This document shows positions 9,035-17,712 of a stretch of 64,000 nt of DNA, piece by piece. Location: assembly GCF_024721975.1 (NCBI RefSeq), contig NZ_JANQBB010000005.1:124001-188000 (forward strand), written 5' to 3'. Position 1 is the stretch's first letter. The number at the start of each line of letters is the position of its first letter. Source of the stretch: Paenibacillus endoradicis. Lineage in GTDB: Bacteria > Bacillota > Bacilli > Paenibacillales > Paenibacillaceae. The notes under the pieces are model-generated. The model searched no databases, was not told where the DNA came from, and worked only from the letters and a program-made list of their open reading frames with translations. The translations under genes and the position numbers were made by a program.

Positions 9035-9335
9035 TTGTGATCACGATGATTACGCTGACGTTGCTGATTCGACGGCGAATATGCCATTCATCGCTTGCTC
9101 CAGTGCTCGTGTACCAGTAACGTACACTCCGCGCTTCGCTTCACTAGCTTCATGTCATCTTCTTGGTGCTGACAAGTGATCTATGCTTCGAAGTATGTTG
9201 GGCATCTCTGGTGGTTCTGGGGCTCCTATTGAACCATCCTCATGGATAGTTCAAAGAATCGCAGCTTCGTGCTAGTGTTTGCATCGTAGAGTGGGCTCCT
9301 ATTGAACCATCCTCACGGATAGTTCAAAGATTCGC
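9035..9335 (+). repeat. Family-1 repeat between pstB and phoU
   Basis: Starts within 10 bp of the pstB stop. It runs GATCACGATGATTACGCTGACG, CGAATATGCCATTCATCG, CGTGTACCAGTAACGTACAC (a hairpin) and CATCTTCTTGGTGCTGACAAG. It continues with two shorter subunits, each carrying a hairpin of the type GAACCATCCTCATGGATAGTTC (at about 9228 and 9303). It fills the whole 355-bp gap; no gene is seen in it. Confidence 0.85.
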
Positions 9336-9383
9336 GTACTTGATTGAAGTTATTATGGCTCTATATATGGGGAGGAAACTATT

Positions 9384-10043
9384 ATGATAATGCGTAAAGA
9401 GTTTGATCAAGGACTTGAGCAATTGAATCAATGGCTTGTGGAAATGGGAGAATTAGTTGAGGGTGCTATTGAGAAGGCAGTTACTGCATTAAAGAATAAT
9501 AATATTGAGCAAGCCAAAGAAGTTGTTGCAGATGACATCCATGTCAATGATATGGAAGAGAAGATTTTAGAATTAGGGTTGAAACTCATTGCTACGCAAC
9601 AACCAGTTGCTAAAGATTTGCGGAGAATTATTGCAGCTTTCCGTATTGCTAATGATCTTGAGCGTATGGGTGATCTTGCATTAGATGTTGCTAAAGCTGT
9701 AATTAAGATTGATGGTGAAACATTAATTAAACCTATTATTGATTTGCCACGTATGGGTGAAATTATTCGCAACATGACTTACGAAGCAATTCAATCATTT
9801 GTTCATGAAAATGTTGATCTTGCCTATAAGATGGCTAAAGATGATGATCAAGTCGATGCACTTTATGGTCAAATGATGCGTGAATTATTACTTCTTATGA
9901 TGGAAAATCCACGTAATATTGCACAAGCTCAGTTGTTAAGCTTTGTTGGACGATATATGGAACGCTTTGGTGATCATGCGACAAATATCGGTGAAAGTGT
10001 GGTTTATCTTGTAACTGGGAAAAGGCCTGATCTTAATGCATAA
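9384..10043 (+). CDS. phoU: Phosphate-signalling regulator PhoU
   Basis: A cytoplasmic helical-bundle protein of 219 residues with two PhoU repeats (LNQWLVEMGELVEGAIEKAV and LPRMGEIIRNMTYEAIQSFV). The metal-binding motifs DLERMGDLALDVAKA and RYMERFGDHATNIGE are intact. PhoU links Pst transport to PhoR activity and damps Pho regulon expression when phosphate is plentiful. ATG 9384 follows GGGGAGG. It belongs to the pst cluster although a repeat separates it from pstB. Confidence 0.95.
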   Translation: MIMRKEFDQGLEQLNQWLVEMGELVEGAIEKAVTALKNNNIEQAKEVVADDIHVNDMEEKILELGLKLIATQQPVAKDLRRIIAAFRIANDLERMGDLALDVAKAVIKIDGETLIKPIIDLPRMGEIIRNMTYEAIQSFVHENVDLAYKMAKDDDQVDALYGQMMRELLLLMMENPRNIAQAQLLSFVGRYMERFGDHATNIGESVVYLVTGKRPDLNA

Positions 10044-10059
10044 AAATAATGAACAAATT

Positions 10060-10102
10060 AGGACTTTCCTTTAATCGTAATGATTAGGGAAGGTCCTTTT
10101 TG
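10060..10102 (+). terminator. Terminator of the pst-phoU cluster
   Basis: An inverted repeat with arms AGGACTTTCCTT and AGGGAAGGTCCT, then TTTTTG. Confidence 0.85.
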
Positions 10103-10125
10103 TGGTATCATAGTAACATATACTT

Positions 10126-10178
10126 TGATGTAACTTTTCGTTAGTGTAAAGTTATAGTAATAGGTAGATGAAAAGTAT
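10126..10178 (+). repeat. Family-2 hairpin repeat upstream of polA
   Basis: Runs TTGATGTAACTTTTCGTTA ... AGATGAAAAGTA with pairing arms ACTTTTC/GAAAAGT. Unlike the copies before coaE and queC it ends about 45 bp before the start codon. Confidence 0.6.
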
Positions 10179-10222
10179 GAAATAGAACTAAATTGTTAAT
10201 AGAATGAGGTGCAGCTTCACAT

Positions 10223-12901
10223 ATGAGTAAATGGATGTTAATTGATGGAAATAGTATTACATATCGTGCATTTTTCGCTATGCCACCTCTTACGAATTCT
10301 TCAGGCATGCAAACAAACGCGATATATGGATTCACGACCATGCTTTTGAAGCTGATTGAAGAGCATAAACCAAGTCATATTCTTGTAGCATTTGACGCAG
10401 GTAAAGTTAACTTTAGACATGAACAATTCGAGGATTATAAAGGTGGACGTCAAAAAACTCCTCCTGAGTTATCACAACAATTTCCTATATTAAAGCAACT
10501 GATAACAGCTTTCGGTATTCAGCAGTATGAATTGTCTGGCTATGAGGCCGATGATATTATTGGTACGTTAACGAAATTGGCGGATCAGCAAGGCGTAGAG
10601 GCGATGGTAGTATCCGGTGATAAAGATATGCTACAGCTTGCTTCGGAGCATGTTACGATTGCTCTTACTCGAAAAGGTGTCAGCGAGATTGAATTATATT
10701 CTCCTGAAACGATTACTGAGAAATATGGATTAACTCCGCTACAAATTATTGATCTGAAGGGTCTAATGGGTGATACTTCAGATAATATTCCAGGAGTACC
10801 TGGTGTAGGTGAGAAAACAGCACTTAAACTATTGCATCAATTCCCTAGCGTTGAAGAAGTGTTAGCTAATCTTGATGCACAAAAAGGGAAATTGAAAGAA
10901 AATCTAACAAACAATCAAGAATCAGCTATTATGAGTAAGAAATTAGCGACGATTTTCCGTGAAGTTCCACTCGAATACAATGAAGAACAAATGCAATTTA
11001 ATGGTTACGATCATAGCCAGCTTGCTGAGCAATTACAAAAACTAGAATTCAAATCACTGATTGAGCGATTACAATTATCAACTGAAAGTGGTTCTTCTGT
11101 GGAAGAAGCGCGCTCAGCTATTGAATCTTTAAGCATTCATGTTATCGCTAATGACAATGATGCAAATGTAGTGAATGACCTTATGCAAGCAATTCAGCAA
11201 AGTGCTGAGCATGGCTTATATATCGAAGCAATAGGAGATAATCCACATCAAGCAAGCTTTGAAGGGTTGTCTATTTCATTCCAAGATGATGTCTATATTA
11301 TTGCGAAAGATCAATTGACTGAGCCTTTCCTTCAACCGTTTTGTGATTGGCTATCCAATGAAGACAAGCCTAAGTACGGATATGATCTGCATAAATCCGA
11401 ATTAGTGTTAAGTTGGATCGGTGTAAAGCTTGGTGGTGCGAAATTTGATGTACAATTGGCGGCTTACTTATTAGATCCTACCGACGGTAATCAACTACTA
11501 TACACGATAGCTGAGCGACATAACGTATATGGCTTGGTTTCGGATGATGAAGTCTATGGTAAAGGTGCTAAGCTAAAGTTACCTGAAGATGAGAAGCTGT
11601 TTCAGCATTTAGCGTTAAAGGCTCGAACAGTCGAGAAGTTAGTTCCGCTATTGAATGAAGAATTAGAACAGATGTCTATGCTTTCACTTTATTACGATCT
11701 TGAAGGTCCATTATCACGAATTCTTGCAAAGATGGAGCTACAGGGCATTAAAGTAGCTAGTAGTGAACTAGAAAATCAAGGTGTTGAGCTTGAAGCTGCA
11801 CTTAAATTGATTACAGCGAGCATTTATGAATTAGCTGGGATGGAATTCAAGATTAGTTCACCGAAGCAATTAGGAGAAGTTCTCTTTGAGAAGTTAGCTC
11901 TTCCTGCAAAGAAAAAAACAAAAACAGGATACTCCACTGATGCGGAAGTGTTAGAAGAACTAGCGCCTTATCATCCGATCATCACACATATATTGAATTT
12001 CAGACAGCTTTCTAAGCTTCAATCAACATATGTAGAAGGTTTGTTGAAAGAGGTTAATCCAACTACTGGAAAGATTCATACGTACTATCGTCAGACAATT
12101 GCTGCAACAGGCAGACTTAGTAGTCAATTCCCTAATCTGCAAAATATCCCAATTAGACTTGAAGAAGGAAGAAAGATTCGCAAAGCTTTTGTTCCTTCTG
12201 AAGCGGGTTGGACGATATTAGCAGCGGATTACTCGCAAATTGAGCTACGTGTATTGGCACATATTTCCGGTGATGAGAAATTAAAAGAAGCGTTTATTCA
12301 TAATATGGATATTCACACGAAGACGGCGATGGATGTATTCGGCGTAACAGCTGAAGAAGTAGATAGTAATATGCGTCGTTCAGCCAAAGCTGTTAATTTC
12401 GGTATTGTATATGGTATTAGCGATTTCGGCCTATCTCAGAATCTAGGAATTACGAGGAAAGAAGCTGCTCAATTTATTGAACAATATTTCAATATTTTTA
12501 GTGGTGTCCGAAAATACATGGACGATATCGTAGCTGAGGCGAAAAGCAATGGCTATATTTTAACTTTACTTGATCGTCGTCGTTACGTTCCTGATATTCA
12601 TTCTTCAAACTTTAATTTGCGTTCATTCGCAGAACGTATCGCGATGAATACACCAATACAAGGAACTGCCGCTGACATTATTAAGCTAGCGATGGTTCGT
12701 ATGGAGCAAACGTTAAAGGATCGTCAATTAGAAAGTCGTATGTTATTACAAGTACATGATGAATTAGTATTTGAAGTTCCTCCACATGAGCTTGAGTTAA
12801 TGAAAAAATTAGTACCAGAAGTGATGTCAGAGGCTATCCAATTAGATGTGCCACTACGCGCTGATGTAAGCTTCGGCAATAGCTGGTATGAAGCGAAATA
12901 G
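10223..12901 (+). CDS. polA: DNA polymerase I
   Basis: A family-A polymerase of 892 residues used in repair and Okazaki-fragment processing. The N-terminal 5'-3' exonuclease domain has VSGDKDMLQL and GDTSDNIPGVPGVGEKTA. The central 3'-5' exonuclease-like domain lacks the catalytic Asp-x-Glu (the block reads GLYIEAIGDN), so proofreading is probably absent, as in Bacillus PolI. The polymerase domain has motif A LAADYSQIELRVLAHISGD, motif B RRSAKAVNFGIVYG and motif C QVHDELVFEVP. It precedes mutM, a common Firmicute order. Confidence 0.97.
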   Translation: MSKWMLIDGNSITYRAFFAMPPLTNSSGMQTNAIYGFTTMLLKLIEEHKPSHILVAFDAGKVNFRHEQFEDYKGGRQKTPPELSQQFPILKQLITAFGIQQYELSGYEADDIIGTLTKLADQQGVEAMVVSGDKDMLQLASEHVTIALTRKGVSEIELYSPETITEKYGLTPLQIIDLKGLMGDTSDNIPGVPGVGEKTALKLLHQFPSVEEVLANLDAQKGKLKENLTNNQESAIMSKKLATIFREVPLEYNEEQMQFNGYDHSQLAEQLQKLEFKSLIERLQLSTESGSSVEEARSAIESLSIHVIANDNDANVVNDLMQAIQQSAEHGLYIEAIGDNPHQASFEGLSISFQDDVYIIAKDQLTEPFLQPFCDWLSNEDKPKYGYDLHKSELVLSWIGVKLGGAKFDVQLAAYLLDPTDGNQLLYTIAERHNVYGLVSDDEVYGKGAKLKLPEDEKLFQHLALKARTVEKLVPLLNEELEQMSMLSLYYDLEGPLSRILAKMELQGIKVASSELENQGVELEAALKLITASIYELAGMEFKISSPKQLGEVLFEKLALPAKKKTKTGYSTDAEVLEELAPYHPIITHILNFRQLSKLQSTYVEGLLKEVNPTTGKIHTYYRQTIAATGRLSSQFPNLQNIPIRLEEGRKIRKAFVPSEAGWTILAADYSQIELRVLAHISGDEKLKEAFIHNMDIHTKTAMDVFGVTAEEVDSNMRRSAKAVNFGIVYGISDFGLSQNLGITRKEAAQFIEQYFNIFSGVRKYMDDIVAEAKSNGYILTLLDRRRYVPDIHSSNFNLRSFAERIAMNTPIQGTAADIIKLAMVRMEQTLKDRQLESRMLLQVHDELVFEVPPHELELMKKLVPEVMSEAIQLDVPLRADVSFGNSWYEAK

Positions 12902-12910
12902 AGATGTAAT

Positions 12911-12945
12911 TGTAAGCATAAGAGGACTAACCTCTTATGCTTACA
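12911..12945 (+). other. Long inverted repeat between polA and mutM
   Basis: A perfect 15-bp stem, TGTAAGCATAAGAGG (12911-12925) and CCTCTTATGCTTACA (12931-12945), with a 5-nt loop. No T-tract follows, so it is a strong hairpin but not a classical terminator. Confidence 0.8.
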
Positions 12946-12975
12946 TCTATTAGTAACTAAATTGAGGTGAGCAGT

Positions 12976-13806
12976 ATGCCAGAATTACCAGAAGTAGAAA
13001 CTGTTACCCGCACGCTAACAGAGCTTGTTCAAGGGAAGCAGATTATACAAGTAAAAGTATTACTCCCACGCATTATTCAACGACCAGCAGAAATAGAGCA
13101 ATTTTGTGATGCTTTAGTTGGACAGACTATTCTGTCGGTTGAGCGAAGAGGGAAATTCATTCGAATTGTATGTAATGATCTCGTTCTTGTTTCGCATCTT
13201 CGAATGGAAGGTCGTTATGGAGTTTTTTCTGCGGATGAAGAAGTAGAGAAACATACACATGTACTATTTACTTTCACAGATGGTACTGAGCTTAGATACA
13301 AAGACATTCGTCAATTCGGTACGATGCACTTGTTCAAGGCAGGAGAAGAAATGACGAATTTACCTTTAAGTAAATTAGGAATTGAACCACTTGAAGAACA
13401 ATTTACAGCTAAATTGCTACAAGATAAATTGCAACATCGAACTTCGAAAATTAAGCCATTACTTTTAAATCAAGAATTAATTGTAGGGCTAGGAAATATA
13501 TATGTGGATGAGGCGTTATTCACCGCTGCAATTCATCCTGAACGTACCCCTGATACATTGTCCACTAAAGAATGGAAGAAACTTCACCGTGCCATCGTAG
13601 ATACATTAGCAAGAGCGGTGGAAGCGGGAGGTTCATCAATCAAATCATACGTCAATGGACAAGGTGAGATGGGCATGTTCCAACATCAACTACTAGTCTA
13701 CGGACGTAAAGGTGAAGAATGTCACAATTGCTCTAGACCCATTCATAAGTTTGTCGTTGGTGGAAGAGGCACTCATATTTGTTCCCATTGTCAGAAGTTG
13801 AAATGA
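12976..13806 (+). CDS. mutM: Formamidopyrimidine-DNA glycosylase (Fpg/MutM)
   Basis: A base-excision enzyme that removes 8-oxoguanine and cleaves the abasic site. The N-terminus PELPEVETV provides the catalytic Pro and Glu, and a C-terminal zinc finger (CHNCSRPIH ... CSHCQ) binds DNA. The start must be ATG 12976, because Pro has to become the first residue after Met removal; the GTG at 12967 would block this and overlaps GAGGTGA. Length 276 residues is typical. The DNA-contact segment LGNIYVDEALF is also present. Confidence 0.97.
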   Translation: MPELPEVETVTRTLTELVQGKQIIQVKVLLPRIIQRPAEIEQFCDALVGQTILSVERRGKFIRIVCNDLVLVSHLRMEGRYGVFSADEEVEKHTHVLFTFTDGTELRYKDIRQFGTMHLFKAGEEMTNLPLSKLGIEPLEEQFTAKLLQDKLQHRTSKIKPLLLNQELIVGLGNIYVDEALFTAAIHPERTPDTLSTKEWKKLHRAIVDTLARAVEAGGSSIKSYVNGQGEMGMFQHQLLVYGRKGEECHNCSRPIHKFVVGGRGTHICSHCQKLK

Positions 13807-13807
13807 A

Positions 13808-14086
13808 AATGGTGTAGGTTCACATCATATCCGATATCGAGTAAGCTACATCGCGATACATCGTTATCAAAGTCTGTTTTTGAACTACAGCTTCCAATAT
13901 AGGTTCAAAAAGTAGGCTTTCAGAACCGAGAAGATGAAGCGCTACTTGCGGAGGAAGGAAGCTCCAGTGTACATAATAGGTACACGAGACCCGGACATCC
14001 CAAGTTCGCTTCATATTCGATGTCGACTAAGCGTCCAGCATCACATCGTTATCAAAGTCCATTTTTTGAACTACAGCTTCAATGTC
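13808..14086 (-). repeat. Family-1 repeat, minus orientation, about 1.5 units
   Basis: Read on the minus strand, it starts with GCTGTAGTTCAAAAAATGG near 14085. It then shows TGATAACGATG, TCGACATCGAATATGAAGCG, the hairpin GTGTACCTATTATGTACAC and CATCTTCTCGGTTCTGAAAG, and begins a second unit. The rest of the gap to 14173 is AT-rich; nothing else is supported there. Confidence 0.8.
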
Positions 14087-14173
14087 ACTCATTTTCCTTC
14101 CCCCGCATATGATACGTTACGTTCGTAGGCATTCGTCTACTACGCTATTGTAGATGTGGGAAGGGGAACTATC

Positions 14174-14896
14174 ATGTTGTTTGTTCATTTCGCCTCAATG
14201 GCTATACTAGCTGTAGCTGTAAGCTTGGACAGCTTTGGAGTTGGAATAACGTACGGATTACGTAAAATAACAATTCCATTTTTATCGATTATTATTATTT
14301 CTTGTTTTTCTGGAGTGGTAATTGGTGTATCTATGCAAGCAGGTGCATGGTTGACTGCATATTTGTCTCCTACTCTAGCCAATGATGTAGGTGCAAGTAT
14401 TCTAGTGCTAATCGGATTGTGGGCGTTATATCAATATTTTCAAAGCATCAAAGATCAACGTGCTGAGAAGAATCAGATTGTAGAAAATCATAATGAACAA
14501 GAAAGTGATCGAACAGAACATAATGTAATTAATGCAGTTTCTTTACAAACGACTGCTACAGTTTTTCGCGTAGAATTAAAGCGACTAGGTCTAGTAATTC
14601 AAATATTACGTACGCCACAAACGGCAGATTTTGATTCATCAGGAACGATCTCATCGTCTGAGGCAATAATGCTTGGCATTGCATTATCATTAGATTCTTT
14701 AGGAGCTGGAATTGGGGCTGCGTTACTAGGACTTCATCCGATTATGACACCAATCATTATCGCTATATGTAGTGCGTTATTTCTTATCGTAGGAACCAAA
14801 ATAGGTCAAAAACTTGCACATATCCCAATTGTGAAATATTTCAGTGGCTTACCCGGCTTACTATTAATTATACTAGGGATTAGTAAATTCTTTTAA
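14174..14896 (+). CDS. ytaF: Sporulation membrane protein YtaF
   Basis: A six-helix membrane protein of about 240 residues of the YtaF family, a distant relative of MntP manganese exporters, with paired LDSFGVGI and LDSLGAGIG motifs in the two halves. The central loop contains DFDSSGTISSSE, which matches a 12-residue EF-hand calcium loop (D-x-D-x-S-G-x-I-x-x-x-E). The start is ATG 14174 after GGGAAGGGG; the upstream GTG 14156 is unlikely. In spore formers it lies next to mutM and coaE as here. The transported ion is not known. Confidence 0.85.
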   Translation: MLFVHFASMAILAVAVSLDSFGVGITYGLRKITIPFLSIIIISCFSGVVIGVSMQAGAWLTAYLSPTLANDVGASILVLIGLWALYQYFQSIKDQRAEKNQIVENHNEQESDRTEHNVINAVSLQTTATVFRVELKRLGLVIQILRTPQTADFDSSGTISSSEAIMLGIALSLDSLGAGIGAALLGLHPIMTPIIIAICSALFLIVGTKIGQKLAHIPIVKYFSGLPGLLLIILGISKFF

Positions 14897-14909
14897 AATC
14901 AGCTTCCTA

Positions 14910-14964
14910 AGTACTTTTCGTATACGAAGTAGTATATTAGGAAGTTAACGAAAAGTTTAAGGAG
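14910..14964 (+). repeat. Family-2 hairpin repeat ending at the coaE ribosome site
   Basis: ACTTTTCGT (14912-) pairs with ACGAAAAGT (to about 14955), and the copy ends in TTTAAGGAG, the coaE Shine-Dalgarno site. The hairpin would present this site single-stranded. Confidence 0.7.
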
Positions 14965-14972
14965 TGAGTGCA

Positions 14973-15569
14973 TTGTTAATTGGTTTGACAGGCGGTATTG
15001 CAAGTGGAAAAAGTACAGTTAGTCGACTGCTTGTTAAGCACGGTGCCTTACTTGTTGATGCAGATCAGGTTGCTCGTGATATAGTAGAGCAGGGGCAACC
15101 TGCCCTTAAGGAGATCACCTCCTTTTTTGGACAAGCAGTGCTACATGCTGATGGTAGTCTGAATAGAGCAGCTTTAGGTGCTATTGTTTTTTCGGATAAG
15201 GACAAGCTGGCAACATTAGAATCGATTACTCATCCAGCTATTCGTACACGAATGCTTTCTACAATAGAACGTTATAAAGCAGAACATCCAAATACTATTA
15301 TTGTTGCTGATATTCCATTATTATATGAAACGAAACAGATGCATTTATATGAAGCAATTGTTGTTGTATATGTATCTCGAGAAATTCAAATCGAGCGTTT
15401 GGTAGTTAGAAATAACATTACGCTAGATGATGCCTCTTCTAGAGTAGATATTCAGATGGATATTGAACAAAAGAGAGTATTAGCTGATTATGTTATTGAT
15501 AATTCTGGGTCACTTGAGCAAACAGAGAAACAAGTGATTGAACTTATTCAAAGGCTGGTAAGTGTATGA
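14973..15569 (+). CDS. coaE: Dephospho-CoA kinase
   Basis: Catalyses the last step of coenzyme A synthesis, ATP-dependent phosphorylation of dephospho-CoA. It has the P-loop GLTGGIASGKST, the substrate region LVDADQVARDIV and the lid segment IPLLYET. The likely start is TTG 14973 after AAGGAGTGA; GTG 14964 overlaps the site. Length of 198 residues is typical. The stop overlaps the next ATG by four bases (ATGA), so slt is translationally coupled. Confidence 0.95.
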   Translation: MLIGLTGGIASGKSTVSRLLVKHGALLVDADQVARDIVEQGQPALKEITSFFGQAVLHADGSLNRAALGAIVFSDKDKLATLESITHPAIRTRMLSTIERYKAEHPNTIIVADIPLLYETKQMHLYEAIVVVYVSREIQIERLVVRNNITLDDASSRVDIQMDIEQKRVLADYVIDNSGSLEQTEKQVIELIQRLVSV

Positions 15570-16135
15570 AGAGAAAAAAATTTAGAAGTCGGTTATTACT
15601 ATTAGTTGTCATTTGTTTTATCGTTTTTTTATTTGGGAAATCTGATTGGATCACGAAGCAATTATATCCAGTAAAGTATAATGGAGTAATTGTTGAAAGT
15701 TCTGAAAAATATGATGTTGATCCTCATCTTATCGCTGCCGTAATTAGAGTGGAGTCCAATTTTCAAACAGGCCGTGAATCACCAAAAGGTGCAGTTGGTT
15801 TAATGCAGTTAATGCCAACGACTTCGGATTGGATCATTGAGCGTGCTAATTTAGAACATATTCCAGCAGAAAAGTTGTTACATGATCCAACGATGAATAT
15901 TGAGTTAGGTACATGGTATTTGAATCATTTGTTGAGTCAGTTTGATGGAGAGAAAGTTAAGGCTATTGCAGCATATAATGCAGGTCCTGGCAACGTATCG
16001 AAATGGATTGAACAAGGTACTTGGTCAGGCGAATTTGCTACTGCGGATGATATCCCATTTGGTGAAACAAGACGCTACGTACAAAAAGTTTTTTATTATT
16101 ATAATAAATATAAGGAAGTATACCCGAAATTATAA
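15566..16135 (+). CDS. Lytic transglycosylase, Slt70-like, membrane-anchored
   Basis: A cell-wall enzyme of 189 residues cleaving peptidoglycan glycan strands. A single N-terminal anchor (LLLLVVICFIVFLFG) is followed by the SLT domain with catalytic Glu in RVESNFQTGRES, then GAVGLMQLMPTT and AIAAYNAGPGNVSKWI. It overlaps coaE by four bases, an arrangement known in Bacillales and Paenibacillus. A sporulation or cell-wall growth role is plausible but not shown. Confidence 0.93.
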   Translation: MKRKKFRSRLLLLVVICFIVFLFGKSDWITKQLYPVKYNGVIVESSEKYDVDPHLIAAVIRVESNFQTGRESPKGAVGLMQLMPTTSDWIIERANLEHIPAEKLLHDPTMNIELGTWYLNHLLSQFDGEKVKAIAAYNAGPGNVSKWIEQGTWSGEFATADDIPFGETRRYVQKVFYYYNKYKEVYPKL

Positions 16136-16267
16136 TTAGATCATAGATAAATGCAACAACTATACGGCATTTTGTATTTTATGCTATACTGTTGTAGATC
16201 AAAAAATAAACACATGATATTCTTCTCGCACATAATAATTAAAAATGAATAATAGCCTTGAGACTGT

Positions 16268-16290
16268 CTTCCTGATGGAAGAACAGCCCC
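16268..16290 (-). terminator. Hairpin downstream of the spore-protein gene
   Basis: On the minus strand CTGTTCTTCC pairs with GGAAGACAG around ATCA. It lies 3' of the spore-protein gene. The T-tract is weak, so it is only a probable terminator. Confidence 0.5.
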
Positions 16291-16321
16291 AAAGCTTGTG
16301 TTCATTATACAAGGTATAATA

Positions 16322-16537
16322 TTAACTTTGACCTGCTAAAGATTGTTCAGCGATCTGAACTAAACGACGAGTGATTGAACCACCGATGTAGCCTGCATCT
16401 CTCGTTGTGATGTTACCGTAGTAACCATCTTGTGGAATAGCAATTCCTAGCTCTTGTGCTACTTCATATTTCAAACGATCAAGAGCTGCTGTTGCTTGAG
16501 GGACAAGCAATGAGTTGCTGCTGCGATTTTGTGCCAT
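16322..16537 (-). CDS. Alpha/beta-type small acid-soluble spore protein
   Basis: A 71-residue DNA-binding protein that coats and protects spore DNA. It has the family core YEVAQELGI, where the germination protease GPR cuts, and the C-terminal block DGYYGNITTRDAGYIGGSITRRLVQ. It is monocistronic with a GAGGAGG-type ribosome site. Expression is expected in the forespore under sigma-G, but I did not identify the promoter. A second paralog lies at 35423. Confidence 0.95.
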   Translation of the reverse strand: MAQNRSSNSLLVPQATAALDRLKYEVAQELGIAIPQDGYYGNITTRDAGYIGGSITRRLVQIAEQSLAGQS

Positions 16538-16632
16538 GTTATTTTCACCTCCTCGCGGTTGGTAAATGTATTATGTGCGATATTTAATGTTTTATTACAA
16601 GTTATCATTGGTAAAAGAAGGGAGGGTTCTAT

Positions 16633-17109
16633 ATGAAATGTCCATACTGTGATTACTCTGGTACGAAGGTTCTAGATTCTCGTCCAGCTAACGAAAATAA
16701 ATCAATCCGTCGAAGACGTGAATGTGAGCAATGCAGCAGGCGCTTCACAACCTTTGAAATGGTTGAGGAAACTCCATTGATTGTCATAAAGAAGGATGGA
16801 AGTCGTGAGGAATTTAGTCGCGATAAAATACTACGTGGTTTAATCCGTGCATGTGAGAAGAGACCAGTACCAGTAGAGCGCTTGGAAGTAATCGTATCAG
16901 AAGTTGAGAAAGAATTAAGAACGACTGCGCTAGCTGAGGTAGAAAGTAGCGATATTGGTTCTATCGTTATGACACAATTATATCCTGTTGACGAAGTTGC
17001 CTATGTTCGTTTTGCATCTGTTTACCGTCAATTCAAAGATATCGATATGTTTATGAAAGAATTGAACGGTATACTGTCTAATCCTAATCCTAATCTAAGA
17101 ACAGAGTAG
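16633..17109 (+). CDS. nrdR: Transcriptional repressor NrdR
   Basis: A 158-residue regulator that represses ribonucleotide reductase genes in response to ATP/dATP. It has an N-terminal zinc ribbon ([16 protein letters not shown] ... [12 protein letters not shown]) and an ATP-cone domain beginning [20 protein letters not shown] 16633 follows GGGAGGG. It diverges from the spore-protein gene. No nrd genes are in the window. Confidence 0.97.
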   Translation: MKCPYCDYSGTKVLDSRPANENKSIRRRRECEQCSRRFTTFEMVEETPLIVIKKDGSREEFSRDKILRGLIRACEKRPVPVERLEVIVSEVEKELRTTALAEVESSDIGSIVMTQLYPVDEVAYVRFASVYRQFKDIDMFMKELNGILSNPNPNLRTE

Positions 17110-17135
17110 ACGAAATAACGAATAGATACAATAAT

Positions 17136-17191
17136 AAGGGTGTAACAGTAGATTGAACCTTTCTATAGGTCTGATCTACTGTTACACCCTT
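17136..17191. terminator. Bidirectional terminator between nrdR and the IF-3-like gene
   Basis: Arms AAGGGTGTAACAGTAGAT (17136-17153) and ATCTACTGTTACACCCTT (17174-17191), 18 bp and perfect, with a 20-nt loop. Confidence 0.85.
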
Positions 17192-17211
17192 TATATGCTT
17201 TACTAATTATT

Positions 17212-17691
17212 CTATTTTGGTAGAACAGTGACGGCAGCCTGTTTACCACTTACATGAATCCCAGCTTCCTTCGTGCCATCAGGTTTTAATGTAATGAGCA
17301 TTCGTTCAAGTAAAGCTTTGGCAACTATGCCTTCCTTCCCTTGAATCTTCACAATTAGTGCAACGGGATGCCCAGATTGAAGCAAAGTTACACATTGTCG
17401 GATTTTTGTGTCATAATCATGTTCCTCTATATGAGGCGTTAAGCGAATTTCTTTAACTTTTTTTGGAGAAGCTAATGACTTCTCGATATTTTTTGTTTGT
17501 TTTGCCATTCCTTTAGCCATTAATTGGCATGGAGGAGGACTCGAAAAAATATTTGTACACACTAGATCAGCTTTATACTGCTTAGCTAATTCTAATGCTG
17601 CTTTTGTAGTCATCGTACCAAGATCTTCACCACTAAGTCCTGTAAGTTCTACCTCAGAAGCTTTTATCTTTTCATTCATTATCATATTCAT
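17212..17691 (-). CDS. Divergent translation initiation factor IF-3-like protein
   Basis: A protein of 159 residues clearly related to IF-3 over both domains. The N-domain has NEKIKASEVELTGLSGEDLG and SPPPCQLMAKG (canonical form PPVCRIMDYGK). The C-domain has KEIRLTPHIEEHDYDTKIRQ and ends VTVLPK. It is diverged: the usual basic 30S-contact block FRGRE reads IQGKEGI, and the linker is shorter. The real infC normally sits with rpmI-rplT, absent here, so this is probably a paralog that competes with or modulates IF-3. It is 21 bp downstream of a Crp/Fnr regulator on the same strand, so the two likely form an operon. Confidence 0.8.
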   Translation of the reverse strand: MNMIMNEKIKASEVELTGLSGEDLGTMTTKAALELAKQYKADLVCTNIFSSPPPCQLMAKGMAKQTKNIEKSLASPKKVKEIRLTPHIEEHDYDTKIRQCVTLLQSGHPVALIVKIQGKEGIVAKALLERMLITLKPDGTKEAGIHVSGKQAAVTVLPK

Positions 17692-17712
17692 TACATTGAA
17701 ACTCCTTCATTA

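Noticed and set aside
8934..9179. 81-codon frame overlapping the end of pstB
   Set aside because: Half of it overlaps pstB in another frame and the rest is family-1 repeat; no ribosome site.
12911..12945. Classical terminator of polA
   Set aside because: The stem is perfect but lacks a T-tract, so it is listed only as an inverted repeat.
17212..17691. Canonical infC
   Set aside because: The IF-3 relationship is clear, but the rpmI-rplT neighbours are missing and contact motifs are diverged, so I call it IF-3-like.
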